NCBI GenBank assembly: GCA_900660155.1
Contig: CABFPE010000167.1
Span: 840,738 to 867,648 of the forward strand
Length of the DNA: 26,911 nt
Reading direction: 5' to 3'
From: Hofstenia miamia
Lineage: Eukaryota; Xenacoelomorpha; Acoela; Hofsteniidae
Part shown: piece by piece, positions 9,311 to 18,540 of the stretch
Position numbering within the stretch: the stretch's first letter is position 1
How the letters are laid out: every line of letters starts with the position of its first letter
Made by a program: the position numbers and the translations under genes
Notes under the pieces: generated by a model
Database searches by the model: none
What the model was told of the DNA's origin: nothing
What the model saw: only the letters and a program-made list of their open reading frames with translations

Positions 9311-10614
9311 TCACTATAATTTTTTGAGTTGCTTATCCATATCTCTGGGGATGTGTGAGGTATACCATGTGACAGATCCCAAAACATTTTCAACCTATTA
9401 CATTGCTTAACTTACTAACTGAATTAATTTTAGCATTAGCATTCCTTAATGCTAAGACTAACAACAGCTTATTTAGATTGAGAATGCAGATGAAATACAG
9501 GGTCAAAACCCAACTTGAATCTATGCACATTAGAAGATCTCTTCAGTGGTGGCAGTTCCAGCGTCTACTTGAACATCATGATGTAAACCAGTCAAGTCAG
9601 TGCATGGATGGTTACCTCAGTGATAGTGTGTGTGTTAACTTAATAATTTAGTGTATTGATTGTCCTTGTTATTACATTTGTGTAAATAAAAGGAGTGAAT
9701 GCAACTGTGATGCTTCAGCTTGTGATCTTTCCTTACATGTAATAACCCTACAAATATAATAATACATGTTACCCTTTTATACATGTGAACAATCAATGCA
9801 GTCAGCAATAAAGTTAAATCATAGGTCTGTTGATAGTCCATGAAATTACTAAACAGTAAATAAGTCATAAGAAAGAACTGTATTTCTAACATATAGAGTG
9901 TTTTAGGTTGTAGGCTAGTTGTTCTAAAAGTAATAATAGTAATCAGTGAGTAATGAACAATAGGAAAGCTATCACAGATAAAAATCCCTATACCTATTTG
10001 TAACTTAAAAGCACATTGAGAAATCCACAGCTACCAGTGTACTGCACTTTTGAAAGGCTGAAGTGTGCTTGCTTTTCTGGAATACCACTAAGTGTATATG
10101 GGGACCACTATAGGATTACTTGTATGCTTGAATGTTTAGCTTTCCATTCAACTATTAAATAACCTGACAAAATAATGAAGTAAATCCAGTAAAATTTGTT
10201 CATCAAATCATAAACTATTTTTGCACATTTATACTAAATTTCAGTAAACAATTAAACAAACAGCTAGTACCTGTCTTTAATCATTGCTGACAATCTCCTG
10301 GCTTTTCTTCATCTGCATTAATTACACATGTCATCATTAATTAGCATATGTGACTTTGTCCTATTATTTTTGCCAAAGTACTGCCAGGCAAATTAATATA
10401 AAGTACTGCTTTAATAAATTTTTACAACTAATCAAAGTATAATAAACATGTGTGTACAATGAATTATTAATACAAGTGAGTCTTACTATTTTCCATTGTT
10501 TCTCTCACCTTGACCACACATGTGATTATGCTACAATATAATACTACATAATAAATTAATTCAGATGATAGCAAGCAACACATGTTATACAATTCCATGA
10601 TTTCAACTCTGGCT
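9311..10614. other. ~1.3 kb unidentified insert in the LINE RT
   Basis: In related LINEs only about 70-80 codons separate the FLDYSSAFN block from the PQG...YADD region; here there are about 1.3 kb. The frame 9403-9651 (82 codons) is not recognised and could be a leftover of the LINE or chance. The rest is AT-rich with no clear terminal repeats, T-arm or transposase similarity, so the nature of the insert is unknown. Confidence 0.5.
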
Positions 10615-11477
10615 TAGGTCATATTTAGACAATTTTCAACAAGTAGTGAAAGGAGATGATTCACACTGAAACAGTGATTACTCAGCTCTGAATGTCAGAA
10701 TTCCTCAAGGGGGCCAATGTCTACTCTTCACATTTGTCACAAACAATCTCTCTTCCAACTATGCAAAAATTATCAAGTATTTAGATGATACTGCACTCAT
10801 CCCAAAAATATATAACCAAGATGACCTGGATGAATATCAGAGTAACATTGACACAATTGTTAAATTCTCAACAGAGAACAACTTGAAAATGATGTATAAA
10901 TGTCATTCAGCAATCAAGACTCTCCAGCAAGTTTATGCAACTTGGTAATTAAATCAAAAAATACAATAAATGAAGAAGGCTTTCATCAGCCAAATTAAAT
11001 ATCTGGGAGGGTATCTGATACAATTTCTAAGCTTATCATCTTATATTGTCAAGTGTACTATACTGATAGCCAAATTCTTAAACAAGGATATACAACTTAA
11101 TGTATTCTATTCATACTTTTTCCTAAGTATCTATCCACAGCAAGTGTTGTTGCAACCAATATCAATGACCAGTCCAACTTGTGATGACCACTAGCATATC
11201 CTGTGAAAATACTTGGTGACCTGAATTGAGGTTTATAATGTCACAAATTGTGGAAGACAAATTCAGAAATCAGTTTAGTTGCTTGGTCAAGAAAATTCAA
11301 GAGACAACTTCTCACCATTTACATGAGGAAATCAAGAAGCATAAAAGTAGGAATAGTACATGGCAAGCTTATCATCTTCCAACAACCAAGACAAAATTCT
11401 ATAAGAATTCATTTGTTCTGGCAGCTCTAAGATATCTCACTTATGGTCACTTTCCACTGTATATTGCAAAATGATGT
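10615..11477 (+). pseudogene. LINE reverse transcriptase, catalytic and C-terminal part
   Basis: The first frame reads NVRIPQGGQCLLFTFVTNNL and then KYLDDTALI. This is the 'GtPQGcvLsPlLF...tNDl' block followed by the Y-x-D-D active site, with both aspartates kept (10784-10789). DDLDEYQSNIDTIVKFSTEN and NLKM follow, as in the thumb-proximal block. From 10970 an 'IKYLGGYL' segment matches 'vkyLGv.l'. The last frame, 11226-11474, ends with TKFYKNSFVLAALRYLT, the usual LINE C-terminal 'R..RY..SF.p.Ai..wN' signature. Several frameshifts and stops are present. Confidence 0.85.
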
Positions 11478-11577
11478 AATGCTAAAGTTGACTGTGTTAT
11501 TCGTTTTTTCCTTTTTACAGTTCTACATTTTTGTGTAGTGTACAGGAAATAAATAAACCTTAAAAAAATCTTAAAAA
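11478..11577 (+). other. LINE 3' UTR and A-rich tail
   Basis: About 100 bp after the last LINE codons comes AATAAATAAA (from about 11548) followed by a broken A-rich run. This marks the polyadenylated 3' end of the LINE transcript and so the end of the element. The hairpin below starts exactly at this A-rich end. Confidence 0.6.
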
Positions 11578-11700
11578 GGAAATGTTTGCTAGATTTTGGG
11601 GCAATTTGCAATGTATTCGCCCATATATTCTATGCATTCTCAAAAAAATTTGTAGGTGATAGAATGCAAATTGCCCCAAAATCTAGAAAACATTCCCTTT
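11575..11700. repeat. 36-bp inverted repeat (hairpin, 54-nt loop)
   Basis: The left arm 11575-11610 and right arm 11665-11700 are reverse complements at 34 of 36 positions. The core is CTAGATTTTGGGGCAATTTG on the left arm. The arms are better conserved with each other than any other repeat pair here except the gap duplication. It could be a small foldback element, an inverted duplication made during LINE integration, or a structured-RNA relic. The frame at 11656-11850 overlaps the right arm and shows no known domain. Confidence 0.85.
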
Positions 11701-11850
11701 GAAAAAATGCTACACAATGTAGAAAGATTTTGTGATGGAATAAAAATGCAGGGCAATTTAGAGCAATTGCTAAAAATGTTTTTTATGCCATGTATTAAGA
11801 TAATACATGAAATCAATTTTGCAAGAAATATTTTGTGTAATGATTGGTAA

Positions 11851-12633
11851 TTAATAGGTCAATAAAAAGTCAATAAACATCAATAGGTCAAATACTTAGA
11901 ATTGTCTATCAACATCTAACAGAATGCTGTTTCCAATTCAGCAGTGGTTGAGATGAGCTTTTCTACATTTAAAAACATTCTACACTCTAATAGAAACTTC
12001 TCACCAGAAAATATTTGCAATTATGCAATTATGTGTTATTGAAAAAATGTATGCATGGATTTATAACAGCAGTAGTGCCTGTCTTTATTTCATAAGATCT
12101 TCATTATATTGATAAGTGAATAAAGTTAAATAATTTTGGATAATAAAACAATTTTTTCATTTATTAGGTCAATTAAAAAACCGCCCTACATTGCAAATTA
12201 TGTACAGTGATAATGAGAGCCCTGAAACATTAAATATAATATTAACAGAATTGTCCTTGTTAATTAAGCATGGAATTAATAATCCAGCAATTCACATGAT
12301 CAATTTCTTCCTTGCCAATCATTAGTGATGCAAGCTTTTTTAACTATTTCTATTAATTAATTTAATAGATTTAACTGAAATATATATTTGGTATAACAGT
12401 CCATGATCAAATGAATTAACTTGGCTAATCATTGTAGAGACATATATCATTTAACCAAAGAAGCATTAAATAAAATCTTAAAGTTAGTAAATTTAGTTTC
12501 ATAGAGTTACAGATATTCCATAATCAGTATTAATTTGCACAACATAAAATAATCAGTGAAGTCACCACCACTATTGCCAATTTAGAATTTAGCTAATAAC
12601 TATCATTTAGCAAGAGCTTATGAGGCTGATGCT

Positions 12634-12636
<3 letters not shown>
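11851..12636. other. AT-rich sequence without a recognisable gene
   Basis: No open frame above about 60 codons with any motif. It contains scattered ATTAAT runs and leads into the TA microsatellite that hosts the LTR element. Confidence 0.5.

Positions 12637-12672
<36 letters not shown>
12637..12672. repeat. TA microsatellite, left flank of the LTR element
   Basis: Eighteen AT units end directly at the 5' LTR. The 3' LTR is followed by the same kind of array, so the retrotransposon appears to have integrated within one TA array. Confidence 0.95.
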
Positions 12673-12675
<3 letters not shown>

Positions 12676-13379
12676 CACATAGAATCTCAGTTCATTCTTT
12701 ATGTTTCATTTCTCTCACTCCATCATGTGTCCTTCATTACTGCTAGGCATCTACACAAATTACCACATTGGCTACAGTTGAAATTTCTGTCATGCTTTCT
12801 ACAACATCATATGTAAACATTATATTTAGTTTTGAAATTGGCAGGTTGTTGTTCTTTGTTTTAGTTATTAAATTTATATAAATAGGGCCCAATTATTTGT
12901 GATCAGACAATAAATTTTTTGGTTTAGCTTAAAATTTATTCTTTCTCATATCTTTATTAACTAAGCGATCATGAATAGTTAAATCTGACCTAGAAATGAG
13001 GGAGGTCTTACAAAAGGATATTTCCCCACAGGTGTTCTCAGGGTTCTCTCCCTTCTGCATGATCTTATTGCTTTCTGGGATTTAGCTAATGCTGTTTGAT
13101 GTGCTTAATTAATTTGATGACTGATTGCTTGCCTGGCTCTAATTGTTATGCCATTCTTATTTCCTCTGGTTTCATTTATCTATGTGCTTTCATAACTAGA
13201 TGCTATGTATTCTCAATCACTGGTATTTATTACATTGTCTTACTGAAAGTGACTCATGCTAATTTGGATTTCTATAATGGTGAATGGAATTTTCTGCCCT
13301 AATCTATAGTAGATACTAGAACATTAGAATGCTATACCTTGGTTTATGCTGTGGTTATGCTGAACCTGATGATGCTAGA
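12673..13379 (+). repeat. 5' LTR
   Basis: It matches 21122-21848 along its length, for example GTCTACACAAATTA, TTATATAAATAGGG and CAAAAGGATATTTCCCCACA. The left end merges with the TA microsatellite and lacks the few bases that may start the 3' copy (from 21114), so the true left terminus may have been lost by microsatellite expansion. The right end is GATGATGCTAGA. Confidence 0.9.
12875..12914 (+). promoter_or_regulatory. LTR promoter core and poly(A) signal
   Basis: A TATA box (TATATAAATA, 12875-12884) is followed 24 bp later by AATAAA (12909-12914). Such close spacing of promoter and polyadenylation signals around a short R region is usual in LTRs. Both motifs are conserved in the 3' LTR at 21326-21335 and 21360-21365, which supports function in the ancestral element. 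Confidence 0.65.
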
Positions 13380-13397
13380 TGGTGAGCCAAGAATGTT
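13380..13397 (+). other. Candidate primer-binding site
   Basis: TGGTGAGCCAAGAATG starts immediately where similarity between the two LTRs ends. A TGG start pairs with the CCA end of a tRNA, as in most retroelement primer-binding sites. I could not name the priming tRNA, and the site may be mutated. Confidence 0.5.
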
Positions 13398-13651
13398 TAA
13401 AGAACTAACCAATGAAACTGATACTAATATTTTCTATGTGTTAATCCTTACAAAAACTTCAACACATATTCAAAATCTTAAGTTATTCATTAATTACTAC
13501 AAATCCTCATCAAATATTTCTAAACTATTGGAACTAAATTATGCTAACTTTCTGAAAGGGCAAGTGATGTGTGGCCTTTTCTGTCCTTTTGCCTGTGGAC
13601 TTATTACTAATGCACACCACTCTCTTAAGCACTACATTATTGAAGGTAAAC

Positions 13652-14842
13652 ATGCCAAACAATACTTCTACTAATCTCAAAACTTTAAACAAAAGTGAAC
13701 TTATGGATCTCATTTTACAGCTAAGTAAATGAATTAATGCCATAGAAAGTGAAATCCAGTCAAAATGATTCCAACTTTATCTCTCAAGAACAGTTTTCAA
13801 TTTTTGAAGCTTCAAACAGGGAAAACCTAAATGTATTTAGAACTAATATATTAGAAACAATAACCAAATTAATGAAACCTGTTACTAACCTTAATGAAAA
13901 TCATCCTGCTGCAACAAGACTACAGTGTCCAGAGATTAATCACACAGCTACTTGATCATCACTGCTGCCAAATCTGTCAGCCTCCAGACAAATGATATCT
14001 CTTCCACCATCTCTGATAAAATTAACATCTCATGTAATATTTGACACCAAATCAAAAAAGAGAGTATCCATGTTTCTGGATCAACCTCTTTGAGCTGACA
14101 TAATACTTCTAAAAACGCCACAGTAATTTAATGGTAAGTTTCACATAAAAGGACAAATGTTCTGTGAATTGGTAATACTTTTCAAAATCTACCTCATCCA
14201 GCAGCATGGAACAAAAGAAAATGGCACAACTCAATTGCAACTCTTTTTAAAGGATCATGCCTTACAAGTATACCTAAACATCAATGCCTCAGTAAAAACT
14301 GTCTATGACAAACTAATAGAACTCATGAATAATCAATTTGATAATAAGTGTTCAAGAAAGCAGTATTGAATGCAGCTATATGGATGCAAACTCTAAAAAG
14401 TTGAGGACATCATTAACTACATATAGAAAGTAGATATACTACTATGACTGTCACAAGAGGAAGAATGCTATTAAAAGCAAGACCTCTATTCATATATACA
14501 TGCTGGTTCACCCTTTTCAATGAAAAGCAAATTTGAGACTACATAAATGAAAACATACAGACACTAATAAGGAAAGCAGTCAACATTCATCTAACACTTG
14601 AAAACAACAAGAGAATCAATAGGCAATGTGGGACTCCCTTACCACAAAACCAACAACTATAGAAGTGAAACTGAAAGACTACTCCTTCATCAAAAGGTCA
14701 CACAAAAACAGACTGTAAAACAATTGTATACACAATTAAAAATGAAGGTTTCTATACCAAAGAAGATATTGAAAACATACAAGAAGAGAACACCATCAAC
14801 AGAATGAGCAAATCAACTTTTGATCATTACAGACTTGCCTGA
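13652..14842 (+). pseudogene. gag: gag remnant (capsid/nucleocapsid)
   Basis: The likely start is the ATG at 13652, about 270 bp after the primer-binding site. It begins MPNNTSTNLK and then has a short leucine-rich helix interrupted by a TGA (about 13729). A capsid-like segment lies in 14157-14369 (LQLFLKDHALQVYL...KLIELMNNQF), similar to the Ty3/Gypsy capsid helix block. The nucleocapsid is reduced to the second half of a CCHC zinc knuckle, GHTKTDC at 14696-14716; the first two cysteines are not visible in frame. Several frame changes are needed, so no intact structural protein can be made. Confidence 0.7.
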
Positions 14843-15266
14843 AAGGAACTTAATACCAATCACTATTAACAGCTGTAACTTAAAAGCCACCATAGAAACT
14901 GGTGCTTCCATCTTGATCATGGCTGATACATGTGCACAAAACATTGAATGGACAAGAAACAATATCACCAAAAATGAATCCACACTAATCAATGCTTCAG
15001 GAGACTATGTAAATGTCAAGGGAAAGTTAAAGGAAGCCCTCATTACAATTCAAAATGTCAAATTCAATCAATACATCCACATCATAAACACACAAAATCA
15101 ACATCTCCCATATGAAATAATACTCAGAAGGGGTTTCCAAATGGAAAACATTTGTCTAATAGATTACTCAACCCATACACTAACAATAAAAGAAGACAAC
15201 CATGTAACTATTTTTCTTGGTACAAAGGGAGCAACTCTTTTGAATTTACAATGTATGAAAATTTAA
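14820..15266 (+). pseudogene. Retroviral-type aspartic protease remnant
   Basis: A 148-codon open frame with the retropepsin layout: ATIETGASILIM (from about 14886), where the active-site D-T-G-A appears as E-T-G-A, then LINASGDYVNV for the flap region and EIILRRGF for the usual 'iLG.DF' block, followed by LIDYSTHTLTI. The catalytic Asp codon is Glu (GAA, 14895-14897), and the Asp of the later block is Gly, so it should not cleave. It overlaps the end of the gag frame in a different frame. This could be a relic of ribosomal frameshifting or simply an indel. Confidence 0.85.
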
Positions 15267-16700
15267 GACTAGAGCCTGTCCACTGGCACTTGATTCAAAC
15301 TACATCTAAGCAACCACTAAATAGAGAAGTTGTAATCACAAGTGCTTATGGAGTACATTCATCACAATCAACAATACTCAACAACCTAGCAACAATAAGA
15401 AACAATTACTGAATTACAGCTATTCTGAATAATTCAAACAAATATGTCTCAATATGCTCAAAAGATGTCACAATAACTGCTATCCCAAAAGAAAAATTTG
15501 TGATGAAGACAAAACCTGTACTACTAACTGAACAAGAATCACAAATAGTTGATTTAACTAATGTACCAAAATTAACCAAAGACTCCTTACATCTGATGAA
15601 ATGGCTAACATCAAAAAAACACTGGAAAGCAACACCACTATCTTTAAAAACAATGAAATAAGTGTCAGCAAAGTGATTGGAGTCAAACATACCATAGAAA
15701 CTACCTCAGACAGGCCCATCAATCAGCCTGGTTGAAGAATACTATCACTACTGAAGGAACAATATGCTGCTAAACAATGGTGTTATATGTAGAAGTAATA
15801 GTGCATAAGCATCCCCTGCAGTCTTTATAAAACAAAGCAAAAAACACTGGTTATGCATCAATTTTTAAAAACTTAATGCTGTGACAAAAAAGAATGCTTA
15901 TCCTCTCCCAAGGGTAGATGATATACTGTATGATGAACAAAATTCAAACTGTTTTTAACAGAGCATTTATTACTCTGTACAGACTATTCAATTGACTTTA
16001 TATGGCTTTCAACCTTTGCAACACCCCAGCCACATTTCAGCATTTCATCACAAAAATCCTACAAAANNNNNNNNNNNNNNNNNNNNNCAATGGTGTTATA
16101 TGTAGAAGTAATAGTGCATAAGCATCCCCTGCAGTCTTTATAAAACAAAGCAAAAAACACTGGTTATGCATCAATTTTTAAAAACTTAATGCTGTGACAA
16201 AAAAGAATGCTTATCCTCTCCCAAGGGTAGATGATATACTGTATGATGAACAAAATTCAAACTGTTTTTAACAGAGCATTTATTACTCTGTACAGACTAT
16301 TCAATTGACTTTATATGGCTTTCAACCTTTGCAACACCCCAGCCACATTTCAGCATTTCATCACAAAAATCCTACAAAATGGAAGGTACAAATTGAAAAA
16401 AGGAATTGCTGCATACATATATGACATTCTAATTGGATCTCAGAATGCATAAGAACATGCAGAACAACTGAATAAAGTTCTCAAACTATTGTAAAAAGCT
16501 GGCCTTTGCATCAATGCTAAGAAATGAAACATTGTGAAAATAAAAGTCACATTCCAAGGCCACAACATGACTGCAGGCAACATAACAATTAAGGACATTG
16601 TAAAACAATTAATTGATGAAATCCAATGTGTCTTTGGATTTCTTAATTAATACCATATGTTCATTCCAAACTTAGCAGAGAAAACCATGAAAATTTCCAT
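15267..16700 (+). pseudogene. Reverse transcriptase remnant with assembly duplication
   Basis: RT blocks are seen in several frames: VKHTIETTSDRPINQPG (about 15684-15734), KLNAVTKKNAYPLPRVDD (first copy about 15869) and then AAYIYDILIGSQ (about 16408-16443), the active-site loop. GLCINAKK and a 'FQGHNMTAG' segment follow. The Y-x-D-D box reads Y-I-Y-D (16414-16425), so one catalytic Asp is lost. Stops and frameshifts are frequent. The segment 15775-16066 is repeated at 16088-16379 around a run of Ns, so the middle is doubled artificially. Confidence 0.85.
15775..16379. repeat. 292-bp perfect direct duplication around an N gap
   Basis: 15775-16066 and 16088-16379 appear identical base for base, separated only by 21 Ns (16067-16087). 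In a region where the two LTRs have diverged by about a tenth, perfect identity cannot be an old duplication. The simplest reading is that two contigs ending in the same sequence were placed side by side with a gap instead of being merged. Confidence 0.93.
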
Positions 16701-17190
16701 CCTATTAAAGAAAAATATCAAATTCAAATGGACTTGAAAAGACCAAGAAGAACTAGGTACTTTGAAAAACAAATGAAAAAAATCAAATCTCTGAACTTGC
16801 CTACTCTAACTGACAAATACATCCTTGACCATGATGCTAGCACTGTCACTATAAGCACCACATTAAGCCAAATGCAAGAAAGAAAGGAATGATCCATTCA
16901 ATGGTTCAGTAGAAAACTCAAGAACAGCAAACTCAATTATGGTGCCACCAAACTTGAAATGCTGGCCTTAGTAGAATCTTTGAGAAATTCCTCTACTTCC
17001 TCATTGGTGAAAAAAGTTTTAATGTATGCACCATCAACAGTAGTTTATGTTGGGTTCAGAAATATGCTGGTGATCACTCCAATATCCCATTGAATGAAAT
17101 ATCTCACCAACTTTAATTTCTCTATCAAACATTGCAAAGGAAATAATACATACAAATGCAAACATATAGACAGCTTTGCTGCAATACCAA
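16701..17190 (+). pseudogene. RNase H remnant
   Basis: Follows RT directly. YILDHDASTVTISTTLSQMQ (about 16820-16880) matches the first RNase H block ('l.tDAS..aigavLsQ'), with the Asp kept. SRKLKNSKLNYGATKLEMLA matches the 'SrkL...e.nY...ekE.lA.v' block. MKYLTNFNFSIKHCKGN, in the frame starting at 17094, matches the end of the domain ('r....l..ydf.i.h.kGk.n..AD'). There is a frameshift between the last two blocks and stops elsewhere. In an active element this domain removes the RNA strand of the hybrid. Confidence 0.8.
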
Positions 17191-17299
17191 TGCAAACTAA
17201 AAAAGGAACAAGGAAAAGCCAGAGATTTTCACATTATACCAATACAAAAACTTACTGGATATCAACACCAATCCTACCAACACTCTCTATAATGAAAGG

Positions 17300-18540
17300 A
17301 CAAGATTACAGTTGAGGAGATAGCTACTGCTCAATGTAATGATATCATCATCAAACAGATAATGGAAAAATTGCAAGATCCAACATACATGATGGATAAC
17401 ATGGCTACCTGATACTATAATATACACAAATGGAAACTAACTGAAAGCAGGATATTATAAGCTAGCTCCATAATGAGAAACCTTATGGCACTACCAGAGT
17501 ACTACAAACATGACTTCATCAAAAAATCCACAAACAAGGACATAAAGAAGTATACCAAATGAAGATAACAGTCTATGAAAATTTTGTAACAATTTATTTA
17601 TGTCAAACTATGGAAGACATCATAAACAAATGCCAGTCCTGCATTTTACTAAATCACCACTGTTCTCCTGGACAAAGACCTGAATTAGAAAAAAATAGCA
17701 GCAGAATATACAAACCACTTCATTAATGCTGAGATTGAACAGTTATCCAAAAATGACAAAGGGTACACATATGTATTCATACTAGTAGATCACTTTACAA
17801 AATATTGCAAAATGGTACCTCTCCACAACAGCAATAATCAACAATTGGATATGCTTCTTCAGCTGTATGCAACAACTCATTACAGACCAGGGCAAACAAT
17901 TTGATGGTCAACTCTTCCAACTACTGGAAAAAAAACTTGAAATACTGCATACACATACTACTGTAAATAATCCACAAGCAAATGGTGCAGTTGAATGAGT
18001 AAATCAAACACTTCTTAAATTGATGCACACTATTACATCACACAAAGATGGAAAAATGGTGAGAAATACTCCCAATAGTAGAATACCTCTACAACACATC
18101 AATGCATGATACAACAAAAATCTCACCATTCAAGACAATGTATAGCCATGAAGCCCCCACACCAGTCTCTATGCTATTTAAAGGATATTGCAACTTAATC
18201 AATAATAATTATGTCAATGAACATATAAAGAACATGAACCTTACACATGAATCAATGTGCACCAAGACCCTAAAAAGCTCCATAAGACAACAACATTAAT
18301 TCAATAAGAAGATTTACAGAGAACCTCATAAACAAGGAGATAAAGTATACATGTATACACCTGGTGCAGAACATCCCAGTGAAACAAGTATGCAAACTTG
18401 CATTTCACTGGGATGGCACCCACACAATTAAGAAGGTGCTTCCACACAATAACAGAAAAATCACACATTTTCAAAATATTAAGAGAGTACCTCTAAACAT
18501 TGAACATGCAAAAATTTCCAATCTAAATAAATTTTAATTA
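17300..18540 (+). pseudogene. Integrase remnant (HHCC zinc finger, DDE core, C-terminal domain)
   Basis: The N-terminal zinc-binding residues are all present: HKQGH (17529-17543) and a KCQSC motif ending at 17642. The catalytic triad can be located at D 17788-17790 (LVDHFTKY), D 17885-17887 (ITDQGKQF) and E 17993-17995 (NPQANGAVE). A frameshift separates the first two, and a TGA follows the Glu directly. A C-terminal segment (FHWDGTHTIKKVLPHNNRKI, about 18403-18462) resembles the beta-rich 'GPy.I.k.l..n.y.i' domain and ends near 18537. The domain order identifies a Ty3/Gypsy element; the gene is not functional. Confidence 0.85.
18372..18415. repeat. 18-bp palindromic stem-loop within integrase
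   Basis: CATCCCAGTGAAA (18372-18384) pairs perfectly with 18403-18415. Inside it CAAGT (18385-18389) pairs with ACTTG (18396-18400), leaving a 6-nt loop and a 2-nt bulge. It lies where the integrase C-terminal domain begins, and the second arm encodes the recognisable FHWDG. Confidence 0.85.

Larger units (their letters stand above)
4066..11577 (+). mobile_element. Decayed LINE (non-LTR retrotransposon) with nested insertions
   Basis: The parts lie in the expected LINE order on one strand: an ORF1 remnant, an ORF2 endonuclease with a YISKRWC..N motif and a VNCRPSYLPSKYS segment, an RT with FLDYSSAFN and KYLDDTALI boxes, a C-terminal KNSFVLAALRYL segment and an A-rich tail with AATAAATAAA. 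These features are typical of the endonuclease-bearing jockey/CR1/L2-type LINEs. Stops and frameshifts run throughout. Three foreign blocks break it: piggyBac (4259-6601), a dispersed-repeat region (about 6930-7760) and about 1.3 kb of unknown DNA (about 9310-10610). The clade assignment is from motif memory only. Confidence 0.8.

Noticed and set aside
13339..13674. 111-codon open frame just after the 5' LTR
   Set aside because: It starts in the LTR and crosses the primer-binding site and leader; it runs in another frame than gag and shows no gag motif.
15406..15690. 94-codon minus-strand frame in pol
   Set aside because: It is antisense to the protease-RT junction, with no recognisable domain.
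15775..16379. A real tandem duplication in RT
   Set aside because: Perfect identity in a decayed element, with the repeats broken exactly by Ns, points to an assembly error.
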